Under the pieces are notes generated by a model, which made no database searches, was not told the origin of the DNA, and saw only the letters and a program-made list of their open reading frames with translations. Positions 24,701 through 35,370 of a DNA stretch of 64,000 nt are shown one piece after another. Source of the DNA: Wuchereria bancrofti (taxonomy: Eukaryota; Nematoda; Chromadorea; Rhabditida; Onchocercidae). The stretch is from positions 14,003,088-14,067,087 of the forward strand of contig SSBO01000012.1 of the NCBI GenBank assembly GCA_005281725.1. The letters are read 5' to 3'. Position numbers and translations under genes: made by a program. The first letter of the stretch is position 1, and the number at the start of each line of letters is the position of its first letter.

Positions 24701-26271
24701 TATAAGGATTCAATTCTTTAAGTTAGCATAAACTGCCATCATTATATAAAATAGCACTTCTCGCGATGCAAGCTTACTGAATTATTAAGTATTTCAAGCA
24801 TATTCTCTCGTAGTCAGTTTATAGAATCTTTTGAAGTTTTAAGAATTTTGAAGTTCTGGATGATCATATTATTTTAGGGTCGTGAGATTTCTCTACCTGC
24901 TTTGATAAAGGAATCGTCAGAAATTCAAAAACCATTAGAAGTATCAAAAGAGGATTTTGATTTATTTGGATCATCGGATGAAGAAGATGCAGAAAAAGAA
25001 CGTATCAAACAGGAAAGGCTGAAAGCTTATGCTGAGAAAAAAGCAAAGAAAGCAGTATGCATTGCCAAATCTTCTATTATTTTGGATGTGAAAGTAAGTT
25101 TTTTCTTTTTTTCATTACTTTAGATATAACTTTTTTCCTATTTTAAATTTATTTTTTCCTACTTCATTGGTAAAGTTAAATTTGTTCAATAGTTCAAAGA
25201 ATGGTATATTGACATCTTTTTGATGTAGTAGTAAATTCCGATGTCCTGAATTGTATCATATCACCATTGAAAAATGCTACATTGAATAGTTATGTAGTTC
25301 TTGAAATTCAAGAAGTTCATTTTTACACTGAGGTTTAGGAAGCATTTTTTAGAATTAAAATAATTCATAGATATAGAAGCTTCAAAAATGTAGTTTCTTA
25401 TATTAGTATATGGTTGCTAATTTGAAACAATTTTTCTTTGAATAAAAAAATCGAGGGAGTTATGTTTTCGTCTGTTTTTTTTTTTGTTTTCACATAATGT
25501 TCAATTTTAGCCTTGGGACGACACGACAGATATGCAAGAAATGGAAAAACTTGTAAGGAGGATTGAAAAAGATGGTCTCGTTTGGGGTGGTGGTCAGTTT
25601 TTGTTTGTGAAATTGTTATTTGCAAATGTGGAAAACTGTTATCTATAATTAATGTCCACATACAGTCGTTTGTTGCGTGCGTGCTATTATAACTAAGAAA
25701 TATGCTGAATCAGATGGCGGGATATCTGTTTTTTGTCTTTTCTTGAGAGCTGAAAAGGTTAGAAGGAAAAAACCGTAATTCATATTGGCATGGTAAACTT
25801 CCTTGCAACTTTGTTGTGATCAAGAATATGTCGAACAACTCTGATTTTCACCATTCTTTGAAATGAAGTAATCATTTGTTAACTGATTTCCACTTTCTTT
25901 TTAATGGGACACTTCCGGATAATTTTTGGTTGACTATTGTTGCAGTGCTTTGTTTCATTTCTCTCTTTTTCAGCAAAATTGATCCCGCTTGCTTACGGTA
26001 TTAAAGTACTGCAAATTATCTGCATTGTGGAAGATGAAAAAGTTTCTGTGGATGATCTTATCGAACAGATAACCGAAGAAGTATCGGATCATGTACGTTT
26101 TTATTGTTTCTGTTTTTAAGATTGTTTTTTCTTCTGTTTATCATTTCATATCTTCACTTCTTTTTCGTTTAGGCAAAACTGAAATTCATATGACATGACA
26201 GTTTCATTTTTCACTTACCTTTTTAATTTCAGGTGCAGAGTGTCGACATTGTCGCCTTCAACAAAATTTGA
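21768..26271 (+). CDS. Translation elongation factor 1B subunit delta (eEF1D), seven coding exons
   Basis: Guanine nucleotide exchange subunit that recycles eEF1A-GDP to eEF1A-GTP in the eEF1 complex. Exons: 21768-21912, 22341-22496, 22963-23108, 24878-25093, 25511-25592, 25974-26092, 26233-26271, giving 903 nt, about 300 aa (human delta is 281). Order: N-terminal segment, [19 protein letters not shown] (delta-type DIARARENIQKSLAG equivalent), a leucine-zipper/coiled coil around [18 protein letters not shown], the acidic [12 protein letters not shown] patch with casein-kinase-2-like serines, then the GEF domain with [25 protein letters not shown] and the C-terminal [12 protein letters not shown]. 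The coiled coil makes it delta rather than beta. Donor GTCAGT at 25593 is preferred over GTGGTC at 25590 because it keeps family length. Intron 3 holds the FDXACB1-like frame. The start is preceded by an acceptor-like site ending at 21763. Confidence 0.93.
22963..22974 (+). other. Alternative in-phase 3' splice sites at eEF1D exon 3
   Basis: Two acceptors, ATGTTTTTTGTAG (ending 22962) and GTTCATTTTTAG (ending 22974), lie 12 nt apart, and both keep the frame. Use of the first adds four residues (GSFL versus none, before EDLVGD). Both have good pyrimidine tracts, so both isoforms may exist. Confidence 0.55.
23441..23447 (+). promoter_or_regulatory. 3' splice acceptor in front of the FDXACB1-like frame
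   Basis: TTTGCAG, close to the nematode acceptor consensus TTTTCAG, 12 bp upstream of the FDXACB1 ATG. It can serve spliced-leader addition. It is also in phase 0 with the donor of eEF1D exon 3 (23108/23109), so a cis-spliced fusion would read through without a stop. Confidence 0.6.
23460..24476 (+). CDS. FDXACB1-like protein: DUF2431/BMT5-like methyltransferase fold plus FDX-ACB domain
   Basis: A single uninterrupted frame of 338 aa inside eEF1D intron 3. Residues ~11-135 form a Rossmann methyltransferase-like DUF2431 domain: [19 protein letters not shown] (SAM-binding motif I), FDD-like [14 protein letters not shown] (the NFPH motif of BMT5-type rRNA uridine methyltransferases), and [24 protein letters not shown] matches the conserved FDXACB1 linker. 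Residues ~240-335 form a ferredoxin-fold anticodon-binding domain: [14 protein letters not shown] (P-x-x-x-R-D-L-S) to [15 protein letters not shown]. It is about half the length of human FDXACB1. Whether it methylates RNA is unknown. An acceptor TTTGCAG ends at 23447 and AATAAA follows the stop. Start ATG 23460 is the first in the frame; an upstream TTG spans the acceptor and is rejected. It could also be an eEF1D alternative last exon. Confidence 0.85.
   Translation: MSSALERVGSRTLILGDGNLSFSLAFARLHPETEIYTSVFESYPEYITKYPSGEKNIIELQTNHSHVHILFSIDACLLPEHWTGFYDDIIWNFPHHCGKTNLRKSRRLIQKAFASIGRLLLFSRFHITLAKGQSGLDHSSILFRRYFKYRRLPEHKSDSWNIIYIAAEEYFILQEASIFQPELFPPYISSGYHNSERSFNDKIGSETLTFVKSPVVTTVKELTEYENKIFRIKRIAHEWRPFFHRDLSIIYLNPEKATELERVLFFLIEELCGHILVDFYEIVDRRTYYLGLPNYIYRFVWQSWRIPLSRKLCNSIHEEIKLTLSDLFIEQHLQMIVT
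24524..24529 (+). terminator. Polyadenylation signal AATAAA after the FDXACB1-like frame
   Basis: Canonical AATAAA 48 bp after the TAG stop at 24474-24476, followed within about 25 bp by T/G-rich sequence (TTTTCTCC, TTTTTTGTTTTGTC). This suggests the nested unit ends its own transcript within the eEF1D intron. Confidence 0.6.
24608..24686 (+). repeat. Diverged direct repeat, copy 1 (eEF1D intron 3)
   Basis: About 79 bp sharing a colinear series of blocks with 25177-25254: TAAATTTGTT, AATAGT, AATGGTAT, TTGATGTA, TCCGAT and TCCTGAAT. I estimate roughly four-fifths identity by eye. Copy 1 lies just upstream of eEF1D exon 4 and copy 2 just downstream of it. Confidence 0.6.
25177..25254 (+). repeat. 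Diverged direct repeat, copy 2 (eEF1D intron 4)
   Basis: Partner of 24608-24686 in the same orientation, separated from it by eEF1D exon 4. The shared blocks keep order and spacing, with about one single-base gap. It may be a duplicated intron segment or two copies of an interspersed repeat. Confidence 0.6.
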
Positions 26272-26384
26272 GAAGTAAATGCGACTTGATTAAATTCTCT
26301 TTTTGTCTTTTAATTCTTTATTTTTTCTTTTTTGAAAAATATATTTTCTTACTGATAAAATTCTTTGTTTTGCTTTTCAAGCAA

Positions 26385-26470
26385 GCTCTAACTGAATTTT
26401 AGTGCAAAGAATGTGCAAAGAACCGTCCAAGTGCAAAGAATCGCTTTGGCACTGAATTTTAAAAATGCTC
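26385..26470 (+). repeat. Short repeats downstream of eEF1D
   Basis: GTGCAAAGAA occurs three times (near 26402, 26412 as TGTGCAAAGAA, and 26430), bracketed by ACTGAATTTTA near 26390 and 26451. It is a small imperfect tandem/direct repeat about 120 bp after the eEF1D stop, possibly in its 3' UTR or just beyond. Confidence 0.5.
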
Positions 26471-27970
26471 TGTTTTAGGATTTTCTGAAAGTTCTACTAA
26501 TTATCTCATTTAAAGACTTTCTGCAAGATAACTTTTCCTTTTTGTTAGAAGTAATTGTTTTGGAACCGCTCATTTATTAGTTTCTCTGCACTGTCGGTCT
26601 TTTATTGAAACCATTGGCAAACAAAATATTAAGGTGGCTAATCTTGTCAACAAAAATTTGACAGGTGTTGCTGTTTTGATTTTAGCATGTTATATAGATG
26701 AGAGGTATTCACATGCATCAGTAGTATTTTGTTCTCTTGTCCTTTCATAACAGCCATACCGAAAAAAAAAGGTCCTCTGAGAGCAACGAACATCTGTGAC
26801 GTAATTACTAGCACCTTAACTGTATCGCTATTGTTTTCAGATGAAACAGTAACGTAGTATGTCCCAATGTTTTCTTTGAAGTGGATCGCCTTTCGTTCAA
26901 TTCATGCTACGGTACTGTTGTGGATGATTTGTTATGTGTCGTTAAATTTTATTGGCTCTGTTGGTAGCTATATAGGTTTCTTTGACCAGTCTGAAATACC
27001 TTCGAATGTAAAACTGATCCTCGAATTTATTCAGAACAGCATAATATTTGTTTATTTATAATAGAGTGCCGAAACGTTTACAACGGTTATCATTTCAGTT
27101 GTCTTACTGAACGTCAATTCGAGTAAAACTTAAAAATTTTCATGATAGCTGATATTTTAATGCTCTGGAAATGCTATGGGAGATGCAAATTTACTGAGGT
27201 GATATCGAGTAGTTTCATTATTCAGGTGTATTGATATATTCTAACAACAAGGAATAGTATATTAGCTGTAGGATTTATTATTTTTATCAGATCTGACAGA
27301 TTGTGGTAGATTCATTTGTTTTTGGAACAGTGCACCAATCTATCTGACGTCAATAGTGGCTATAGAGGATTCTGAATACGCTTCTCCAGGATACCAAGGT
27401 ACTCCTTGTTCGATGCTAATTAGGTACAGTTTGAGTGGTGCATCCGTTTAACCTCCTAATATTTGTCATGTAAAACTGATTCCTTACTTGGAATAATTTG
27501 CATTATGAACAATCCAAACGAGCTAATTAATTTTCATTAGGTCAAAATATTCCAGCACGATATGCATAGCTCAATCTCATCATTATTTGCAGAAAATCCC
27601 GTATTTAGCCATTAAAGTAATGCCATTGTTATGCTTAATGTCTCATTTAAAATTACATTTGCAAGTTTCAGTCTTGATTTCATAAAATTGATCATATTGC
27701 ATAATTATCTAAATACAATTCTCAACGTAAATAGCTGTTTAAGAAAGTTCAGCGTATTAATTAACTAAAATTGATTATGAAGCTATCCAACCGACATATT
27801 TTATTTACCATCATTCGTGCAACTTAATTATAATTGGTAAGCATCACTTCCTGAGTTAATAATCTATCCACAATTTTCATCACTGTATCCGTCGAATAAC
27901 TGATGAGTTATAATAACTTTTGTTTTGTTAAATCATTGAGAATAAAAGTAGAAATAAGTGAATGGTTTAT

Positions 27971-28002
27971 CATTTATTTATCATTTTGATGATAAATAAA
28001 TG
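27971..28002. repeat. Perfect 14-bp inverted repeat (hairpin)
   Basis: CATTTATTTATCAT followed by the loop TTTG and the exact complement ATGATAAATAAATG. The RNA or single strand would form a 14-bp stem with a 4-nt loop. No gene is adjacent. It could be a chance AT palindrome, a MITE remnant or a structured RNA element. Confidence 0.75.
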
Positions 28003-28970
28003 TTCCCAAACTTTTTCACTGTCAACAGTTTTAATCTCATTATAACTCTTCAATACAATAACTAATTTTCCTCTTCCTTTTGCTCTTTTAGCATTTGCGA
28101 TCCTGTGGACTTGTCCGCTTTCCGCTTTCTCTCTTTACACATGCGATGTTTATGTACTCAATTATCTTCCTAATCTTCTTTAACTTTTAAAAGTCTTTAG
28201 CAAACAATTATAGATACTGTAGTTTCTCAACTTAAAATTACTTTAACTAATTAGAAATATTTTCTTCTTCTTTGGTGAAAAAAAATTTACTACAAGCGAT
28301 TCAAATGTATTCTGAAACATTTCATTATTATATCAATTGCATACAGTGTTCATTTTCAACGATTTTTTATTTTGTAAATTATTAATAATCAGAGTAGATT
28401 TGATTAGGAAAAAATAATCACATAATATTTAAATATTAAAGAATTTCCTTCAAATTACACCTTTAAAAAAAAAGAAAAAAAAAGGAAAAAATGTCAAGGA
28501 ATGGACAATTGAAAACACTCAACTAAATCTCTCATCCTCCCTCTCTTTTTTTTCTTCATTGTTAATGAACAAAATGTGAAGACATATTGATGGAGAGGAT
28601 ATTGAAGTATTTTACTATCCCATTTTCCTCCTCAATCACATCTTAATATTCATCCCATCTTCCTTCAATCATTAATTTCGAGAGATATTAAACATATGTT
28701 ACTCTACTACTACTACTACTTCTTTACTCTTCAATTTCAATTTACAACAATCGCTTGAAAAATCCGTTAAATCCTCTCTAGGTGAAATAATACGTTCGTT
28801 GTTGTTGTAAATTAATGTGTGTCTGTATACTGTATAAATGGATTCTTTTGCTTGGATTACTACATTATATACCTGCGGGATACTATAATACCATATTTTC
28901 AGGAATAAGACTCAAATTCTTCTGAAATCTACCAGAAAATTTCTGATCGAAACGGAAAAACGTTTCACTG

Positions 28971-28997
<27 letters not shown>
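28971..28997. repeat. Homopolymer T27
   Basis: An uninterrupted run of 27 T. It could be the A-tail of a retroposed sequence on the minus strand, but I see no retroelement body next to it. Confidence 0.9.
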
Positions 28998-29001
<4 letters not shown>

Positions 29002-29679
29002 AATTTTATAAAAGAATTATTTGATAGTTGCAGAAATTTTGACAAATAATTATTGTATCAATGAAATGCTGACGAGAATAATTTGCTTACTCCTTTCCAG
29101 CTTAATAAAAGGAGTATTTTGTTGAGGTTAAAATAAATGAAACAAGTAGAAAATAGTTGATTATCCGATGAATTGTAAATGCCTCAGTGAACGGGAAAGT
29201 ATTGGAGAAAACCATGCCCAACTTAGCAGGTGGTTCTATTGTCCGATTGCACTTTTCTATTAGACATCATTGTTAGATGAAGTCAGATGTTGATAGCCGT
29301 ATTGTTGATAGTAAGTAATAGTCTGAATATTATTATTTAATAATGCTGAATTTTTAATTTCAATATTTTGTTCAGTATTAAAGACATTAAAGATGAAATA
29401 TAAAGTTCGGAAATGGAGTTTTTAAAAAACTTAAAAAGCTAGAATTGCCGTAACAACTTTTAAACATTTCAATGCACTAATTCCGATCAGTTCCAAACAT
29501 TAACGATCAAAAATCTGTTGTAATAGTTTTGGATGAAGTCATTGCAAGTTATTGTTGGAAAACATTTATTTTAGGTGTATCATCCCGAGCAATTTGATGT
29601 TAATATTTGTTGTAAAGTTCATTTAAATCAAATAAATTAAATTTAATCAATCCACTTTGTCTTATGATATTTTGAGAGA

Positions 29680-29775
29680 CAATGATAATAATTAATAATA
29701 ATAGAATAATAATGGTAATAAATAAATAATAATAAATAGTAATAATAAGTGAATAATAGTAGTAATGCTAATAAT
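29680..29775. repeat. AAT-type microsatellite
   Basis: Imperfect (AAT)n/(AATA)n sequence interrupted by G and T changes over about 95 bp. Confidence 0.75.
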
Positions 29776-31879
29776 CAATGATACCAGCAGAAAAAGTAAA
29801 ACTAATCATTACTTATTCAGATCTATCAGTGCAGAAACAATAAGAATGTTCAAATCACGGTCAATGATTACGAATAATAGAGCAATTCTGATACTGCTGC
29901 TATCTGGAACGTATTTAGTCATAATTGTTCACTGAAACATACATACACCATAGCTAATTACTCGATCGAACTTTGATGAATCATTCTTATCCAAAATTAT
30001 TCAATTTTAATGTTCCTACCTCTGTGAATTTTCTGGATGATTTATTCGATGGTTAAATGTTATCAAAGAATGCCATTTGCTTTTGCTTATCTGTGTTTTT
30101 ACTTTTATTTCCTTAAAATAGAAGTGTTAATATTTTATATTATATTTTTATCAAATTCTAAGTAAATATGTGCGTATAGAATTCAAAAAATCAGAGAATT
30201 AAGCGTAAAATAGCACGGCTTTATTTGCAGTCAACACTGTCAATAATAAAAAAATTAGTAGAATTATTAATCAATTCATTCTTGAAAATAAATCAAAATT
30301 TTATCATTATAAAATCTAACAAGATGAAAAATCCTTTCATTTTTATACTTTTTTATTGAATTTTTTTTAACATATAGCACTTATTAATTAGACTATTTAT
30401 TCAATCAGTTTTATGTTTACATTAATAACATTAACGATATTAAAAATAAGTAATCAAGTCCCTTGTTCAAGTCCCTCATTTCCTCTTCTCTTCATGTGCT
30501 CATTTCTTTGATCAATGATTGTAAACAAAGATCCTTGTCTCATACTTTTTTAAGACAAAATTTCAATAAAAAATGACAAATTTCGTTACTATTTTGCAAA
30601 AGGAAGAAAAAAAAACGACGAAGAATAAGAAGATAAAAAAGAGAGAGAGAGAAGTAAAAAGAGGAAGAAGGCTGAAATTTCTTTGTGAGCTTGTAAAATA
30701 AGCACTACATATTATTCATCAAGGTATTGAACTAAAGAGAAGGTAGCACGAAAACTCACTTATTGTTCTGCCATTTTCTTTCCTCTTTTTCCCTTCTTCC
30801 CTTTTTATCCGTCACTAGAAATTGCAATTGTTATTATGCAAAATGCTCAAAAGAAAAGTTTCATAATGTCGTATAAAGTTAGCTATGAAAGAGAAACACA
30901 GATTTTTGTTTCTGTCATCAAATTCATTAATTTTATATTAAAATTGTTTAAAAGATAATGAAAAATATTCAAATTGGTTTACAATAATCTGATGGAAAGA
31001 TTTTTTATATTGCTAAAATTTGCCAACAAAAAATCTCCATCAATGGAAGGTTTAATTTTCTTGTTACTGAGCTTTAATCCACTTACTGTCGGTAGAAGTA
31101 AACACTAAAGTAAATAAATGACAAACCGTGGGAAATTTGCATGTAAATTATAACTTTAATCTTGAAATTTGATTGGAAATTCCTTCGATCCAAATAATTT
31201 TAATCTTAAAAATTTTCATTTGCAAACTGAGCCTAGCACTGGTCGAAAGAGTTCTGAACAATTAACGATAAATACTTAAACAAAGGGATGCTGAGCGGGC
31301 TAGGGAAAAATGTGGTGGCCAGAAATAAGTTATGAATAAAAATGGATAAAGAATGATCGGAATACTTTTCCTAGTCTTCTACCAATTTGAATTTCGAAAA
31401 GTTCTTTTATAATTTATTGATGAGCCATATTATATCAATGGTTGCATCCGAAATTTTGAATGCGGAAATGAAATTCTCTTTAAAATCTCAAAAAATTTTA
31501 TAAAAATTTGAAAATGGTCTATTCGAAGTCCAGAGATATTCTGACATGATAGGTTTTTTAATTGCTATGAGCAATTCACTGAAACTTGATATGTTAAAAC
31601 TAATTAAATTTTTCTATTTTATGGTGAAGAGTGAAAATTTTTGTACTGATCAAGGAACCCTTTTCTTTGTTAATTAGATTTTCTAAGTTTCATTTGCGGG
31701 AAGAATATATGGTTTATTTTTAAAGTTTGTTGACCTATTTGGTCATTTTTCTTTTGCCAAAATTTTGATTTTTCCTCTTCATCAATCGGAATGCTTTGAC
31801 CAAATAAGTGCGTACCGATTCAATGTAGCAGAGAAAATGGATGACATTTAATGACAGGAATACATTCACGAATGTATTT

Positions 31880-32110
31880 AGCATAATTTATTTGTTGAAG
31901 AAATCCCTCAATTTTACCGCTGCGTATGTCGATGCCGTGATGATGACGCGGAGAGAGGATGATGGTTTGCTTGGGTTGACCTGTGGCTAATTGGGGTACG
32001 TCTACCTCACCGAAGAGAAACGGAAAAAGGGAACAATAGAGAGTTGACAACTGTGTCGCCCTGTAATTAGCCCTTCCAGTATCCTACCCTCTCCTAGTGC
32101 TCTCTTTTCA
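31880..32110. promoter_or_regulatory. Complex, GC-richer island with a Sox-type site; candidate regulatory element
   Basis: About 230 bp of non-repetitive sequence that is visibly richer in G and C than the surrounding intergenic DNA. It includes AACAATAG (32032-32039), a match to Sox HMG-box target sites, plus a CTAATTGG core near 31988 and TAATTAG near 32064, both homeodomain-type. A 76-codon minus-strand frame (31820-32050) overlaps it but has no recognisable similarity. I favour a conserved non-coding element, possibly an enhancer for the downstream Sox gene. This is inference. Confidence 0.35.
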
Positions 32111-32125
32111 TTCATTCAAACACTT

Positions 32126-32466
32126 TGCATGTCTTTGCATGCACTATCCCTATCTTCCATTTATTTTGCATGTTCTTACATGCCCATGCATGCATGCATG
32201 CATCATAAACCTCTTCACATTCCATCCGGTTTGTATATCGACCATTATAACTAGTAGAGAGTTTCAAGTTGCAATAATATTTGCATGATGATTAAGAAAG
32301 ATGTACATCTAATTTTCATTTGACTATACCCAAATTTCAGGAAAGTTCAAGTCTTATTGATTCGCGGAAGAACTTTGCAAACATTTATCATGCACATTCA
32401 CAAATATAGCAATTCGCATGATAGCAACAAAAATGTGCATGCATGCATGCGTAACTGCATGCACTA
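32126..32466. repeat. Cluster of TGCATG / (TGCA)n motifs
   Basis: TGCATG occurs about a dozen times within 340 bp, including (TGCA)n runs at about 32186-32203 and 32436-32450 and isolated copies near 32126, 32136, 32167, 32282 and 32457. The motif in RNA is the Rbfox/FOX-1 site; in DNA it is a palindromic core. Some copies are plain microsatellite, but the isolated ones are not. Confidence 0.7.
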
Positions 32467-32529
32467 ACAATAATGTTCAATCATTTCAAACAAACATCAC
32501 TTTCATACATGCAAGCAATTTTAAACAAT

Positions 32530-35000
32530 TGTAAAGAGAATAACAGAATTGTTGTTTATTTAGGTAGGAAGACAACTAGTTGCGTAAGGCAATTTGATGT
32601 CACTCGCTAAATCCGATTAACGCCTTCATTCTTCTTACCATGATAATTACCACTGCTATTGGCAAATATTTAGTAATATCGAATACTGTAGTTCGATGAA
32701 GTCCGATATTGTTCCTCACAAACTTTTAATTTAGTATATGCAATCAGTTTTGCATATAAAATTCTCACCAAAAATATTTGGGAACAATGCAGTTAATTGC
32801 TGATTCAAAAATGTATACATTTTACAAAAATTCATCAAATTGATTTTTGATCGATATTTTACTTTCATTTTGAAAATTTTATTTTTGTAGCAACAATCAA
32901 TCTATACAAACGTTATGAATTTAACACTGTATGACCCTTCTAAAGTAATTTCCGTGAGATTCTGCGCATCGATTTAGTACTGTTAGCGCATCAACACAAT
33001 TACGTCATTAGCAATTACTTCATTATGTTTTCATTACGGTTACTTTATCATAAATAAAGAATATGTTCTTATCTGTGCTGATTAAAGTAACTGAAATGAA
33101 TTAAGTTGAAATAGCCTGCTACATACTATTATTATTCTTATCAAAAAACAAAAGCTAAAGATATTTGTAAGTGATTAAATTTTTATTTCATCTCTGTTCT
33201 GTCACTATTGCAAGATTGCGATGTCATGTTAGCTTAGATTTTTTAGCAGTAATAAAAGTTGTGCTGTCTAACAAGCATTATTCATTGTTACGTTCCCAGG
33301 TACCTTTACTCTTTGATGAAGTTACAGTAATAAGTAGTGCGAGAAATAATCATAAGTGGTTGGAGAAAGAGAAAAAGATGTCTGTTTCTATTTATTAATA
33401 TTTACACAAAGTTATGATAGGAAAAGTAAGATGTGACGAGTTGTTTGCTTAAGTATCGGTGAACGATCGCTTACCGCAATCACTGGTACTTCACAGTACA
33501 ATTTACAACGCTACCAAAATGATACCACAACAACTTTTACAAGTAAGAATGGAAAAGAAGCAAATATTTGCATACAAGGGGTGTAAAAGGTGAAAATAAA
33601 TGTATAGTTGATATCGATCCGTTATAAGCAAACAATTCAATGGGCACATATTTTTCTTACATATTGGTATATTATGCATTAACCAAATTTAAATAAATAA
33701 TGGTAATTAGATAAGTTGATAAGATATTTCCATTTTTTTCGGTGTCAAAAGTTTTAGGTCAAACTTTGGAAAGTAACAGTAAAAACAAAAAACGTTAAAT
33801 TTCTAATTTCTTTAAAAAAAACCTAAAACACGTGATGCTTTCAGTCAAATCAAATAGCACTAATAGTAATTTTTACTACAGATTATTTATCAAGATATTC
33901 TTAAGGTTTCAGAATCTGAAACTTATAAATGTACCTGTAAAAATATAACAAATGTTCCCTGAACACTTTTGTTAACCTTGAGATATGATTGAACTACCAT
34001 AGATTTTTGATAGCTTAATTTGGTAAGACTAGATTAAAGTATGCCAATTTTTTTTATACCAAAAAATATTTCAATATTTAAAGTGATAATTTATTGGAAA
34101 CTATAAGCTGGTCAGATTCTTTACTTCGTAGCCAAAAATACCATTCATAGCTGTCAATTTGTCAAATGTAAGTGAAATGAAATTTGCATACATTTCGCAT
34201 ACAGAAGCAAAGTATTCATTTGAAATGCTTAAGACTAAATCAGATAGCTTATATGTACATTAAATGGTCAATAGCATCCGGTAGTCAAAATGGAACAATT
34301 TAGGATAATTCTCAACAATGTTCTTTTTTCTTTTTTAATTCAATTCAGAAAGGGTCATTAAAGGTTAAGAATGCTTCTTGTATTGCGAGAAAAAACTTTA
34401 TTGTTCCCTTGAAAATAGTCAGTCAACGAGATACAAACAAATAAACAATTGTTAAGCATGGCGCCACTGTGGCTAGCATAAAAATAACCAAAAAATCATA
34501 TTTCCCGATGTTTTTTTCGTTTTTAGTCAGCTCAACTGGTGGAAATGCTTTTAGCCATCGATATTACTTGAACCATTATTTAAGCCTCTTTGGTTTTTTT
34601 TTCTTACTGAAAGATGAAAGAAATTGATGAAAAAGAAATTATATGTGATAAATGTTAGGTCATCAGTAATTTGTCAGTAATTATCAGTAACTTGCATAGT
34701 CTTATAATTTCTTACACTACTCTATCACATTTGATGTTTTGCATAAATTTTCCAGAAAACAATTTGATAATGCAAGTCATCAAGTTGTTCTCTTTGCAAA
34801 ATCCAATTTTAACTTTACTTTACAAGACTTTAAGAATAAAAGTAGTAGCATATTTGTTGATTGGTAAATTTTCATCGTTTATCACTTTTGATAGAAAGAA
34901 TTAGTCGTCCAAGATTCCCAAAATATTTCCTATTATGTTTGGTAGTGTAATGAACATGTCATCTTGCTCTATCCTGTTTTTTCTTTTTTTGCAGCTATTT
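32530..35000. other. Gene-poor AT-rich stretch
   Basis: No convincing coding sequence or RNA gene. Short frames at 33171-33398 and 34671-34904 look like random AT-rich frames. Around 34655-34690 the motif CAGTAA/TCAGTAAT recurs three times in a row. Confidence 0.55.
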
Positions 35001-35039
35001 GTCACTTAAACTTCACATTTACCTTCATCTAACTTACAG

Positions 35040-35370
35040 ATATGTTTCGCTCGTTTGTTCAATCCAATTTGCTCCCTAAAAAGAAATTCCTTTTTTTGTG
35101 TCCGAAATTTTTTGGGATGAGCAAAACTCGGTTGGTTATTGGCGGGGGTGGCGGTTGGGCGCATCACGATAGGTGAATGTAATATATTCACTTTTGCAGT
35201 TTCGGCTTTTCTCTTCCTCTTCTTTGGAAGCTGTAACCTTTGAACGATCCGATCCGTTAACCGTTTTGTGTAGCACAGACCTTACGGCGTCCAAAATGGC
35301 ATTGCCAACAGCTAACACCGTTTTTTTTTGCTCCTCTTCTTTTGCTACCCTTGAAAAACAGCAATCCACC
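35040..35370. other. GC-richer island with open frames on both strands, unknown
   Basis: The segment stands out from its AT-rich surroundings (GGCGGGGGTGGCGG near 35140-35155). The minus frame 35136-35372 (78 codons) is charged, with KEEEQKK and KEEEEKS stretches, and the plus frame 35173-35484 is serine-rich. Neither resembles a protein I know. It may be an isolated exon of an unrecognised gene or a regulatory element; I cannot decide. Confidence 0.3.

Larger units (their letters stand above)
26272..31859. other. Gene-poor AT-rich stretch downstream of eEF1D
   Basis: No reading frame here shows recognisable protein similarity. The frame at 26867-27061 is hydrophobic and AT-driven, and I do not call it. 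Contents I can name: the eEF1D 3' flank, short repeats at 26385-26470, TAATTAAT homeodomain-type cores near 27520-27530, a perfect hairpin at 27971-28002, a (CTA)n run near 28708-28722, T27 at 28971-28997, AAT-rich microsatellite at about 29680-29775, and GA-rich sequence near 30600-30670. Confidence 0.6.

Noticed and set aside
26867..27061. Hydrophobic 64-codon frame downstream of eEF1D
   Set aside because: Looks like a random AT-rich frame; eEF1D already ends at 26271 with the conserved C-terminus.
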